Shown here one piece after another: positions 17,660 to 26,041 of a stretch of DNA of 64,000 bases. Every line of letters starts with the position of its first letter. Within the stretch, counting starts at the first letter, position 1. The stretch lies in assembly GCF_040394755.1 (NCBI RefSeq), contig NZ_JBEBRQ010000002.1. One strand, 5' to 3'. The translations under genes and the position numbers were made by a program. The notes beneath the pieces were generated by a model that worked only from the letters and a program-made list of their open reading frames with translations, was not told the DNA's origin and made no database searches. This DNA is from Castellaniella defragrans_A. GTDB lineage: Bacteria > Pseudomonadota > Gammaproteobacteria > Burkholderiales > Burkholderiaceae_B.

Positions 17660-17677
17660 GGGAAAATCGGTTTTCCC
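17660..17677 (-). other. Perfect 7-bp inverted repeat in the ndk leader
   Basis: GGGAAAA and TTTTCCC are separated by TCGG, about 30 bp upstream of the ndk ATG. It would form a stable hairpin with a tetraloop in the ndk mRNA leader. It could instead be a binding site. There is no family match I can name. Confidence 0.4.
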
Positions 17678-17803
17678 AATGAAAACAATCACTTTATTCA
17701 AGTTTATGTCAACCGCGCATTTTACCATGCCCCACCTGCCGCCCCAACGCATAAAATAGGCACTTTTGCATCCTCCAGCCCTCGCCGCACAGATCACTCC
17801 GAC

Positions 17804-20647
17804 ATGACCGCCTCCACCGAACCATCCAGCCAGTTGCCCAAGAGTTTCGAACCGCAAGACATCGAGTCCCGCTGGTATGCGCAATGGGAGCGCCGCGGCG
17901 TGTTCGACGGCGGCCAGCATGTCCCGGCACCCGAGGGGCGCTCCCCGGCCGCCTTCGCCATCCAGTTCCCGCCGCCAAACGTCACGGGCACGCTGCACAT
18001 GGGGCACGCATTCAACCAGACCGTCATGGACGGCCTGATCCGCTACCATCGCATGCGCGGCGACGACACCGTCTTCATCCCGGGCACCGACCACGCCGGC
18101 ATCGCCACGCAGATCGTCGTCGAGCGCCAGCTGGACGCGGAAAACATCTCGCGCCATGACCTGGGCCGCGAGCAATTTCTCGATCGAGTCTGGGCCTGGA
18201 AGGAAAAATCCGGCAGCACCATCACCGGCCAGTTCCGCCGCCTGGGCTCCTCGTGCGACTGGTCGCGCGAATACTTCACCATGGACGAGCGCCTGTCGCG
18301 CGGCGTGGTCGAGGTGTTCGTGCGCCTCTACGAGCAGGGCCTGATCTATCGCGGCAAGCGCCTGGTGAACTGGGACCCGGTCCTGGGCACCGCGGTCTCC
18401 GACCTCGAGGTCGTCAGCGCCGAAGAAGACGGCCACATGTGGGAAATCCGCTACCCGCTGACCCAGCCCGCGGGCGGGCAGGATCATCTGGTGGTGGCCA
18501 CCACGCGGCCCGAAACCATGCTTGGTGACGTCGCCGTCATGGTGCATCCCGAGGACGAGCGCTATGCCCACCTGATCGGGCAAACCGTGACGCTACCGCT
18601 GGTGGGCCGCGCGATCCCGATCATTGCCGACGCTTACGTGGACCGCGCATTCGGCACCGGCGTCGTCAAGGTCACCCCGGCCCACGATTTCAACGATTAC
18701 GCCGTCGGCCAGCGCCACGGCCTGCCGATGATCAGCATCCTGACGCTGGATGCCCATATCTCGGACGAAGCGCCCGAAACCTATCGCGGCATGGACCGCT
18801 TCGAAGCGCGCAAGCGCGTCGTCGCCGACCTCGAAGCCCAGGGCCTGTTGCAGGCCGTGCGCGCGCACAAACTGATGGTGCCGCGAGGCGACCGCACCGG
18901 CACCATCATCGAGCCCATGCTGACCGACCAGTGGTTCGTGGCCATGAGCCGGCCCGCCCCCGAAAACAGCCTGCACCCGGGCAAGAGCATCACCGAGGTC
19001 GCGCTCCAGGTCGTGGCCGACGGCCGCGTCCGCTTCGTCCCCGAAAACTGGACCACGACCTACAACCAGTGGCTCGAAAACATTCAGGACTGGTGCATCT
19101 CGCGCCAACTCTGGTGGGGCCACCAGATCCCCGCCTGGCACGCGCCCGACGGACGGATCTTCGTTGCCCGCACGGCCGCCGAGGCCGAACGCCAGGCGCG
19201 CGAGGCCGGCATCGAGGGGCCGCTCACCCGCGATGCCGATGTGCTCGACACCTGGTTCTCCTCGGCCCTCGTCCCCTTCACCGACCTGGGCTGGCCCGAC
19301 CAGACCCCAGACCTGGCGCGCTATCTGCCCTCGAGCGTGCTGGTGACCGGCTTCGACATCATTTTCTTCTGGGTGGCACGCATGATCATGATGAGCATGC
19401 ACCACACCGGCAAGGTTCCCTTCCGCACCGTCTACGTCCACGGTCTGGTGTGCGACATGGAAGGCAAGAAAATGTCCAAGTCCAAGGGCAACACCATCGA
19501 TCCCGTCGATCTGATCGACGGCATCACCCTGGACGCCCTGCTCGAAAAACGCACTGCCGGCCTGATGAATCCCAAGCAGGCCGAGGCGATCCGCAAGCGC
19601 ACGCGCAAGGACTACCCCGAAGGCATCCCCGCCTATGGCGCCGATGCGCTGCGCTTCACCATGGCGGCCTACGCGACCCTCGGGCGCAACATCAATTTCG
19701 ATCTCAAACGCTGCGAAGGCTACCGCAACTTCTGCAACAAGCTCTGGAACGCCACGCGCTTCGTGCTGATGAATGTCGAGGGCCACACGCTGGAACAGGC
19801 CCATGCCGCCGACCTGTCCTTTGCCGACCGCTGGATCATCGATGGCCTGCAGAGCCTGATCGACGAGGTCCATGCGGGATTCGAGCAATACCGCTTCGAC
19901 CAGGTGGCCGATCGCCTGTATCACTTCATCTGGGATGAGTACTGCGACTGGTATGTCGAGCTCGCCAAAGTCCGCCTGCAGACCGGCAGCCCCGCGCAGC
20001 AGGCCGCCACGCGCCGCGCCCTGATCCGCGTGCTCGAGACTCTGCTGCGGCTGGTTCATCCGATCATGCCCTTCATTACCGAGGAACTCTGGCAGAAAGT
20101 ATCGGTGGCGGCGGGCGTGCGCGCAGACGGCACCGAAGCCAGCATCAGCGTCCAGCCCTATCCAGTCGCGCACGAAAATCTGCGCAATGCGGCGGCAAGG
20201 CCGCGCATGACGGAATTCAAGTCGCTGACCGACGCCATCCGCGCCCTGCGCGGCGAGATGAACCTCGCCCCCGGCCAGCGGGTTCCCCTGCTGATCCAGG
20301 GCGACATCGCCGATCTGGACGAGCTGCGCCCCTACCTGCTGGCCCTGGCCCGCCTGGAAAGTGTCCAGGCCGTCGAACGGCTGCCGGACCTGGGCGCCCC
20401 GGTGCAGGTCCTGGGCGCGGTCCAGCTCATGCTGCACGTGGAAATCGACGCGGCGGCCGAGCGCGCGCGCCTGGACAAGGAAATCGACCGGCTCGAAAAG
20501 GAAATCGCCAAGGCGCGCGGCAAGCTCGGCAATGCGAGTTTCGTCGAACGCGCACCCGCGGCGGTGGTCGAACAGGAAAAAGCCAGGGCCGCCCAGTTTG
20601 ACGACATGCTCGCCAAGGTGCGGGCCCAGCGCGCGCGGCTGGAATAA
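17804..20647 (+). CDS. valS: Valine-tRNA ligase
   Basis: Class Ia synthetase charging tRNA-Val. The start is the ATG at 17804 (MTASTEPSSQLPKSFEPQDI), giving 947 residues. A longer frame upstream lacks family similarity. Motifs: PPPNVTGTLHMGHAFNQT with the HIGH-type signature HMGH (residues 65-68), the editing domain with TTRPETMLGD, GWPDQTPDLARYLPSS, KMSKS (about 556-560) and a C-terminal coiled coil (AERARLDKEIDRLEKEIAKA). All parts are intact. It is transcribed alone, divergent from ndk. Confidence 0.98.
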   Translation: MTASTEPSSQLPKSFEPQDIESRWYAQWERRGVFDGGQHVPAPEGRSPAAFAIQFPPPNVTGTLHMGHAFNQTVMDGLIRYHRMRGDDTVFIPGTDHAGIATQIVVERQLDAENISRHDLGREQFLDRVWAWKEKSGSTITGQFRRLGSSCDWSREYFTMDERLSRGVVEVFVRLYEQGLIYRGKRLVNWDPVLGTAVSDLEVVSAEEDGHMWEIRYPLTQPAGGQDHLVVATTRPETMLGDVAVMVHPEDERYAHLIGQTVTLPLVGRAIPIIADAYVDRAFGTGVVKVTPAHDFNDYAVGQRHGLPMISILTLDAHISDEAPETYRGMDRFEARKRVVADLEAQGLLQAVRAHKLMVPRGDRTGTIIEPMLTDQWFVAMSRPAPENSLHPGKSITEVALQVVADGRVRFVPENWTTTYNQWLENIQDWCISRQLWWGHQIPAWHAPDGRIFVARTAAEAERQAREAGIEGPLTRDADVLDTWFSSALVPFTDLGWPDQTPDLARYLPSSVLVTGFDIIFFWVARMIMMSMHHTGKVPFRTVYVHGLVCDMEGKKMSKSKGNTIDPVDLIDGITLDALLEKRTAGLMNPKQAEAIRKRTRKDYPEGIPAYGADALRFTMAAYATLGRNINFDLKRCEGYRNFCNKLWNATRFVLMNVEGHTLEQAHAADLSFADRWIIDGLQSLIDEVHAGFEQYRFDQVADRLYHFIWDEYCDWYVELAKVRLQTGSPAQQAATRRALIRVLETLLRLVHPIMPFITEELWQKVSVAAGVRADGTEASISVQPYPVAHENLRNAAARPRMTEFKSLTDAIRALRGEMNLAPGQRVPLLIQGDIADLDELRPYLLALARLESVQAVERLPDLGAPVQVLGAVQLMLHVEIDAAAERARLDKEIDRLEKEIAKARGKLGNASFVERAPAAVVEQEKARAAQFDDMLAKVRAQRARLE

Positions 20648-20730
20648 ACCGGCGCCACGCGGCATCCCCGACCGAACCGCACCCGGTTCATGCGACGAGC
20701 AAGCAGCAATGCCGCATGGAAAATGGAAAT

Positions 20731-20775
20731 GAAAACCGGGCTTCGAATCACCCCCTCGGATGACTCGAAGCCCGG
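20731..20775 (-). terminator. Intrinsic terminator downstream of the DUF2892 gene
   Basis: An 11-bp perfect stem (CCGGGCTTCGA at 20736-20746 with TCGAAGCCCGG at 20765-20775) is followed on the reverse strand by TTTTCATTT. It ends the ArsR/DUF2892 transcript and, lacking a T run on the forward side, is less suited to valS. Confidence 0.65.
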
Positions 20776-20799
20776 CGGATCCGCGCCTTCAGGCGGACT

Positions 20800-20997
20800 T
20801 CAGTCCTGCGATTTCAGCGGGCAGGTCCGTATGCCCAGCAGGGAATACAGCGGGCAATAGCGAAACAAGCCGGTTGCCAGGGGAATCACGCCCAACCACC
20901 CCCACCAGCCGACCGTTCCGGTCGCCGCGAGCGCGATGAGGACGATGCCGACGATGATCCGGAGAACGCGATCTGCGGTGCCCATATTGAATGCCAT
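20800..20997 (-). CDS. Small DUF2892 membrane protein
   Basis: A 65-residue protein starting MAFNMGTADRVLRIIVGIVL with two predicted membrane helices (about 11-28 and 31-46) and a C-terminal segment YCPLYSLLGIRTCPL. This Cys-Pro pattern is the hallmark of DUF2892, the membrane domain also found in the rhodanese YgaP. It lies 8 bp downstream of the ArsR-type regulator and is co-transcribed with it. DUF2892 genes often accompany sulfide or persulfide detoxification genes, so a role in sulfur handling is a reasonable inference. The biochemical function is unknown. Confidence 0.85.
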   Translation of the reverse strand: MAFNMGTADRVLRIIVGIVLIALAATGTVGWWGWLGVIPLATGLFRYCPLYSLLGIRTCPLKSQD

Positions 20998-21005
20998 GAT
21001 GACTC

Positions 21006-21431
21006 CTATGTCGTGACGGGGGGTAAACCATTGGAAGCCTCGCGCATCGAAGCAAACGCCGCGCGTTGCCGCGCGCCATCCTCGAGTTGGCGCAAGATGC
21101 TGCCACAGACCAGATCGCACAGCGCATTGACGGACGGATCGGCGATCTGATAATAAACATTGTTGCCACGCGCCTCGCGGGTGACCAGCCCATTCTTTTT
21201 CAAGACCGACAGGTGGCGCGAGACATTGGCCGTGGTGTAGCCGCATTGTTCGGCCAGCTCGCCGACGTTGCGCTCGCCCTGACAGAGCAGATTGAGGATG
21301 CGCAGGCGCGTAGGCTCCGACAAGGCATGGAAGTAGGCGGCGACCGGTTCGAGCACCTCGGATGGCATCAGGCCCATGAAAATCTTTTCTCGATGATCTG
21401 AAGGAATCTCTGACTGGGTAGTGTACGTCAT
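21006..21431 (-). CDS. ArsR-family winged-helix regulator, possible thiol sensor
   Basis: A 141-residue ArsR/SmtB-type repressor with LSEPTRLRILNLLCQGERNV and the recognition helix region TTANVSRHLSVLKKNGLV. The ELCVCDL metal-binding motif of ArsR is absent. Cysteines are at 50, 63, 105 and 109. The pair near residues 50 and 105-109 lies in the helices that carry the redox cysteines of the persulfide sensors BigR and SqrR, so a similar thiol switch is possible but unproven. It is divergent from the RND operon, with a palindromic site (21449-21478) between, and is followed by a DUF2892 gene. Confidence 0.85.
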   Translation of the reverse strand: MTYTTQSEIPSDHREKIFMGLMPSEVLEPVAAYFHALSEPTRLRILNLLCQGERNVGELAEQCGYTTANVSRHLSVLKKNGLVTREARGNNVYYQIADPSVNALCDLVCGSILRQLEDGARQRAAFASMREASNGLPPVTT

Positions 21432-21448
21432 CTATTCATCCTTGTGTG

Positions 21449-21478
21449 TAATCATCTAATTGACTATTTGCATGATTA
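21449..21478. promoter_or_regulatory. Inverted repeat, candidate ArsR operator, with efflux promoter
   Basis: TAATCAT (21449-21455) and ATGATTA (21472-21478) form a perfect 7-bp inverted repeat with a 16-bp spacer in the 97-bp divergent region. On the forward strand TTGACT (21460-21465), 17 bp, then AATAAT (21483-21488) make a good sigma-70 promoter for the RND operon, matching five of six bases in each box. The right arm falls inside that promoter spacer, so repressor binding would block it. Confidence 0.6.
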
Positions 21479-21528
21479 GTTAAATAATACGGTCGCCGAT
21501 TCCTGATCGTACGTATCTATCCGCCTCT

Positions 21529-22602
21529 ATGACAGCAGACGACCGCCGAATCCTCCCGCGATGGGCCACTGCCGGACGATCCGCCCCCGGGCTGCGAGCT
21601 GCGGCCTGGACGTTGTCCATCCTGCTGGGATCGAGCGCCTGGGCCGCCATCCCCCAAACCATTCCCGTGGAATCCATCCAGGCCGCCGACCAGATCGAGA
21701 TCGACGGCATGATCGAGGCGGTGCGCAGCACCACGATTTCCGCCCAGGTGGCCGGCGAGATTCTCGCCGTCGACATGCGGGCGGGTCAGACGGTGCGCGC
21801 AGGCCAGATCCTGCTGCGCCTGGATGCCGAAGGCGCCCAGCGCGCCCGGGCGGCCGCCGAGGCGCAGGCGCGCGAAACCCGGGCTGATCTCGCCCTGGCA
21901 CAGACCGAACTCAAACGTAAAAAAGCGCTGCTCGAACAGCACTACATCAGCCAGGCGGCCTACGACCAGGCCCGGGCCCGCCTCCAGGCGATCCAGGCGC
22001 GCCTGGAGGCGCAACAGGCACAGGCGCTGGCAGCCGGCGCCCAGGCCGGCCATTTCCAGATCCAGGCGCCCTATGATGGCATCGTGAACTCGGTCGAGGC
22101 CAACCCGGGCGACATGGCGATGCCGGGCAGCCCGCTGGCCACGATGTTCGATCCATCGGCGCTGCGGATCAACGCGCAGATTCCCCAATACCTGATCCCC
22201 CGGCTGGCCGGTCAGGCCAGGATCCGCTGGCCGCAAGCGCTCGCCGCCGATCTGCCGGACATGCTCCCGATCGAAATCCTGCCGACTCGGCAGTCGGCCA
22301 GCCTGACGGGCACCATCCGCCTGACCTTGCCCGCAGGCAGCGCCGGCCCGGCCCCGGGTACGCCCATCCGCCTGCTGATCGAGGTCTCCGACAGCCTGCG
22401 TGAACGGCTGCGGATTCCATCGAGCGCCGTGATGCGCCGGGGTGAACTGACCGGCGCATACGTGATGGATGACGGCGGCGGCGCGCATCTGCGCCAGATC
22501 CGCACCGGGCCGGTCGACGGTCCATGGATCGAAGTCCTGACAGGCCTGAGCGCGGGCGAACGCGTGATCGTCGACCCTGCCCGCATCCCCGGCGGCGATT
22601 GA
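21529..22602 (+). CDS. RND efflux periplasmic adaptor subunit
   Basis: A 357-residue membrane fusion protein that would link the inner membrane pump to the outer membrane channel. It has an N-terminal signal (about residues 20-40, ending SSAWA), a lipoyl half-motif (EAVRSTTISAQVAGEILAV), a long helical hairpin (about 95-170, with ALAQTELKRKKALLEQHYIS) and the second lipoyl half (FQIQAPYDGIVNSV), then beta-barrel domains. The permease starts 4 bp downstream. It is short for the family, mainly at the C-terminus. It belongs to the operon adaptor-permease-DUF2892-like-TolC. Confidence 0.9.
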   Translation: MTADDRRILPRWATAGRSAPGLRAAAWTLSILLGSSAWAAIPQTIPVESIQAADQIEIDGMIEAVRSTTISAQVAGEILAVDMRAGQTVRAGQILLRLDAEGAQRARAAAEAQARETRADLALAQTELKRKKALLEQHYISQAAYDQARARLQAIQARLEAQQAQALAAGAQAGHFQIQAPYDGIVNSVEANPGDMAMPGSPLATMFDPSALRINAQIPQYLIPRLAGQARIRWPQALAADLPDMLPIEILPTRQSASLTGTIRLTLPAGSAGPAPGTPIRLLIEVSDSLRERLRIPSSAVMRRGELTGAYVMDDGGGAHLRQIRTGPVDGPWIEVLTGLSAGERVIVDPARIPGGD

Positions 22603-22606
22603 GATC

Positions 22607-25600
22607 ATGAAAACCAGGCTCGGCATCGCAGGCCGGATCACCGCCCTGTTCCAGGACAACCGCATCACGCCCCTGCTGGCAATCGCGCTGCTGCTGATGG
22701 GAGCATTCGCCCTGCTGGCCACCCCGCGCGAGGAGGAGCCGCAGATCGACGTCACGATGGCCATGATCCTCATCGCCTGGCCAGGAGCCGCGGCGGCCGA
22801 TGTCGAGCAAACCGTCGCCGGGCCGGCCGAACGGATCCTCGCCCGCATCGAGGGCATGGATCACGTCATGTCGCAATCCACGCCGGGCCTGGCGGTGCTG
22901 ACCGCGCAATTCAAAGTCGGGGTCGCGCGCACCGAGGCCCTCGTGCGGCTGCACGACACCCTGCGCACGCATGCCGACTGGCTGCCTGCGGACCTGGGCG
23001 TCCAGCCGCCCGTCATCCGGCCCAAGGGCGTGGACGATGTGCCCATCGTCACCTTGACCCTGCACGCCAGGGATGCCGACCCGGATGCGCTGCGGCGGAT
23101 CGCCCGCGGCATCGAATCCGATCTCAAACGCATTCCCGGCACGCGCGACATCTGGATCATCGGCGGGTCGCCGCGCAGCGTGCGCGTGGACCTGGACACC
23201 GCGCGCATGGCCAGCGCCGGTATCACCCCGGACGACATCGCCCAGGCACTGCGGGCCGCCAACGTCGGCAGCCGCGCGGGCGAACTGCTCGGCGCAAACC
23301 GCAGCATCACCGTCGACTCGGGCCAGTTCCTGCGCAGCGGCGAGGATATCGCCAACCTGATCGTGGGCCTGCGCGACGGCCATCCCATTTATTTGCGCGA
23401 ACTGGCCCGCATCCGCGAAGACGCGCCGCCGCCCGAACACTATGTGGCGCACTATGAGCAAGGCGAGGCGGCCCAGACCGCCTTGACTCTGGCAATCACC
23501 AAGAAACCCGGCGAGAACGCCATCGAGGTGGCCGACGCGGTGATGCGGCGCGTCGCCGAGCTGCGCGGCCGGGTGATCCCGGACGAGATCCAGGTGACCG
23601 AAACCCGCAACTACGGCGTCACGGCCGACGACAAGGCCCGGACCCTGATCCGCAAGCTGGCCTTCGCCACTTTGTCGGTCGTGCTGCTGGTCATGGCGGC
23701 GCTGGGCCGGCGCGAGGCGCTGATCGTGGGACTGGCCGTGGGACTGACGCTGGCGGCCACGCTGTTCGCCTCCTGGGCCTGGGGCTTCACTTTGAACCGG
23801 GTGTCGCTGTTCGCCCTGATTTTCTCGATCGGCATCCTGGTCGACGACGCCATCGTCGTGGTCGAAAATATCCACCGCCACGGCATCCTGCACCCCGAGC
23901 GCCCCCTGCTCGCCCGCATTCCGGCGGCGGTCGACGAGGTCGGCGGGCCGACCATCCTCGCCACCTTCACCGTCATCGCCGCCCTGCTGCCCATGGCCTT
24001 CGTCAGCGGGCTGATGGGGCCCTACATGAGCCCCATCCCCATCAATGCCAGCATGGGCATGCTGATTTCATTGCTGATCGCCTTGACCGTCACCCCCTGG
24101 ATGGCCATCCGTTTCGGCGGACATCCATCCCATCAGACAATGGCTCCCGCGCAGGCTGGGAACGGCCGCGCCCGGGCCTGGTTCGGGCGCCTTTTCGGCC
24201 CCTTCCTCGAAGGGCCGCGCGCGCGCCGCAACCGCGGCCTGATGGGGCTGGCCGTGCTGGGCCTGATCACCGCCTCGGCCCTGCTGCCGGTCATCGGTCA
24301 GGTAGAGCTGAAAATGCTGCCCTTCGACAATAAATCGGAATTCCAGGTGGTGCTCGACATGCCGGCCGGCACCCCGGTGGAGCAGACCCAGGCCGTTCTG
24401 CAGGAGCTGGCGCAGCACCTGCTGGACGTGCCCGAGGTCACTCACGTCCAGGCCTACGCCGGCACCGCCTCACCGATCAATTTCAATGGCCTGGTGCGCC
24501 AGTACGATCTGCGCCGGGACCCGGCCCTGGGCGACCTGCAAGTCAATCTGACCGGCAAGAACGCGCGCAGCACACAAAGCCACGCCATCGCCATGCGCGA
24601 GCGCCCCGCCCTCGCGGCCATCGCCGCGCGCCACGGCGCGGACCTGCAAGTGGTCGAAGTCCCCCCGGGTCCGCCGGTGCTCGCGCCGATCGTCATCCAG
24701 GTCTACGGTCCCGAGGCCGATGGCCGCCTGGCTCTGGCGCGCGCCGTGCGTGGCGTGTTCCAGCAAACCGAAGGCATGGTGGATGTGCGCGATAGCGGCA
24801 TCGCCACGGCCCCGCGCCTGAGGCTGGAAATCGATCACGAGCGCGCCGCGCGTGCCGGGGTGCCGCAAGCGGCGGCAGTGGCGGCGCTGCGCACCGGCCT
24901 GGGCGGCTCCGTGGCTGGCTACCTGCGCGACGGCGCAACGCAGCCCACGCCGATCGTCCTCGGCCTGCCGCCCGAACGACAGGGCGACCTCGACGCGCTG
25001 CTGCAACTGCGAGCGCGCGGCCAGGACGGCGCCACCGTGCCGATCGGGGAATTGCTGCGCATCATCGGCGACACCCGCGAGCAGCCGATACATCACAAGG
25101 ATCTGCTGCCCGTCCAATACGTGACCGCGGACATGGCCGAGGCGGTGGACAGCCCCCTGTACGGCATGTTCAGCGCGCGCCGGGCGGTCCTGGCGCTGCC
25201 CACGCCCGATGGCCGGCCCCTGCGGGAACACTTCATCGCCGACCCAGCGACCCCCTATGACGGCTACGCCGTCAAATGGGACGGCGAATGGCAGATCACC
25301 TACGAGACTTTCCGCGACATGGGCCTGGCCTACGCGGTGGGCCTGCTGCTGATCTATCTGCTGGTGGTGGCCCATTTCGGTTCCTACCTGATCCCGCTGA
25401 TCATCATGGCGCCCATCCCGCTGACCCTCATCGGCGTCATGCCGGGCCATGCGCTGCTGGGCAAGCAATTCACCGCCACCAGCATGATCGGGATGATCGC
25501 CCTGGCGGGCATCATCGTGCGCAACTCCATCCTGCTGGTCGATTTCATCATCCTGCGCCTGCGCCAGGGCACGACGCTCGGCGAGGCCGTGATCGAATCA

Positions 25601-25804
25601 GCGGCGGCGCGCGCGCGCCCCATCGTCCTGACGGGGCTGGCGGCCATGCTGGGCGCCTTCTTCATTCTCGACGATCCGATCTTCAACGGACTGGCCATCG
25701 CCCTGATCTTCGGCATTCTGGTCTCCACCGCGCTCACCCTGGTCGTCATCCCTCTGATGGTCTACAGCGCCTACCGCAAATCTCCCAAAACCCTCTTGTC
25801 ATAA
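22607..25804 (+). CDS. RND-family efflux permease
   Basis: A 1065-residue proton-driven pump with the usual repeated architecture: TM1 (about 18-37), a large periplasmic loop, TM2-6, a second loop and TM8-12. The proton-relay aspartates are visible in GILVDDAIVVVENIHRH in TM4 (about residues 410-425). PREEEPQIDV after TM1 is typical of HAE1-type relatives. The second porter half carries DGYAVKWDGEWQITYETF. The substrate is not predictable. The gene is between its adaptor and a DUF2892-like gene; that neighbourhood and the ArsR regulator favour export of a thiol-reactive, metal- or sulfur-related compound over classical antibiotics (inference). Confidence 0.92.
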   Translation: MKTRLGIAGRITALFQDNRITPLLAIALLLMGAFALLATPREEEPQIDVTMAMILIAWPGAAAADVEQTVAGPAERILARIEGMDHVMSQSTPGLAVLTAQFKVGVARTEALVRLHDTLRTHADWLPADLGVQPPVIRPKGVDDVPIVTLTLHARDADPDALRRIARGIESDLKRIPGTRDIWIIGGSPRSVRVDLDTARMASAGITPDDIAQALRAANVGSRAGELLGANRSITVDSGQFLRSGEDIANLIVGLRDGHPIYLRELARIREDAPPPEHYVAHYEQGEAAQTALTLAITKKPGENAIEVADAVMRRVAELRGRVIPDEIQVTETRNYGVTADDKARTLIRKLAFATLSVVLLVMAALGRREALIVGLAVGLTLAATLFASWAWGFTLNRVSLFALIFSIGILVDDAIVVVENIHRHGILHPERPLLARIPAAVDEVGGPTILATFTVIAALLPMAFVSGLMGPYMSPIPINASMGMLISLLIALTVTPWMAIRFGGHPSHQTMAPAQAGNGRARAWFGRLFGPFLEGPRARRNRGLMGLAVLGLITASALLPVIGQVELKMLPFDNKSEFQVVLDMPAGTPVEQTQAVLQELAQHLLDVPEVTHVQAYAGTASPINFNGLVRQYDLRRDPALGDLQVNLTGKNARSTQSHAIAMRERPALAAIAARHGADLQVVEVPPGPPVLAPIVIQVYGPEADGRLALARAVRGVFQQTEGMVDVRDSGIATAPRLRLEIDHERAARAGVPQAAAVAALRTGLGGSVAGYLRDGATQPTPIVLGLPPERQGDLDALLQLRARGQDGATVPIGELLRIIGDTREQPIHHKDLLPVQYVTADMAEAVDSPLYGMFSARRAVLALPTPDGRPLREHFIADPATPYDGYAVKWDGEWQITYETFRDMGLAYAVGLLLIYLLVVAHFGSYLIPLIIMAPIPLTLIGVMPGHALLGKQFTATSMIGMIALAGIIVRNSILLVDFIILRLRQGTTLGEAVIESAAARARPIVLTGLAAMLGAFFILDDPIFNGLAIALIFGILVSTALTLVVIPLMVYSAYRKSPKTLLS

Positions 25805-25814
25805 GGAAACCGGC

Positions 25815-26024
25815 ATGACCTCCTGGCAACTCGTCCGCGTATTCGCGGGATTCTTCATCCTGCTTTCCCTGCTCCTGGGCGCTCCCGCCAGCCCCTGGTT
25901 CGTCAATCAATGGTGGCTCGCCTTCACGGTATTCGTCGGCCTGAACATCCTGCAAAGCGGCCTGACCCGGTGGTGCCTGCTCGAACGCATCCTGCGCCGC
26001 CTCGGGGCACGCCACGGCGCCTGA
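25815..26024 (+). CDS. Small membrane protein, DUF2892-like
   Basis: A 69-residue protein with two membrane helices (about 5-22 and 31-50) and a C-terminal NILQSGLTRWCLLERILRRLG. This resembles the YgaP-type membrane domain, where a G-x-T-x-x-C motif follows the second helix. It lies 10 bp after the permease and 17 bp before the TolC-type gene, so it is part of the pump operon. Together with the DUF2892 protein at 20800-20997 it brackets the regulator and pump. The function is unknown; it may be a small pump subunit or belong to sulfur handling. Confidence 0.8.
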   Translation: MTSWQLVRVFAGFFILLSLLLGAPASPWFVNQWWLAFTVFVGLNILQSGLTRWCLLERILRRLGARHGA

Positions 26025-26041
26025 GCCGGCGAGACACGTCC

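Noticed and set aside
18593..20665. 690-codon reverse frame opposite valS
   Set aside because: It shadows the valS codons; the sequence has only GC-driven composition with many His, Gln and Arg.
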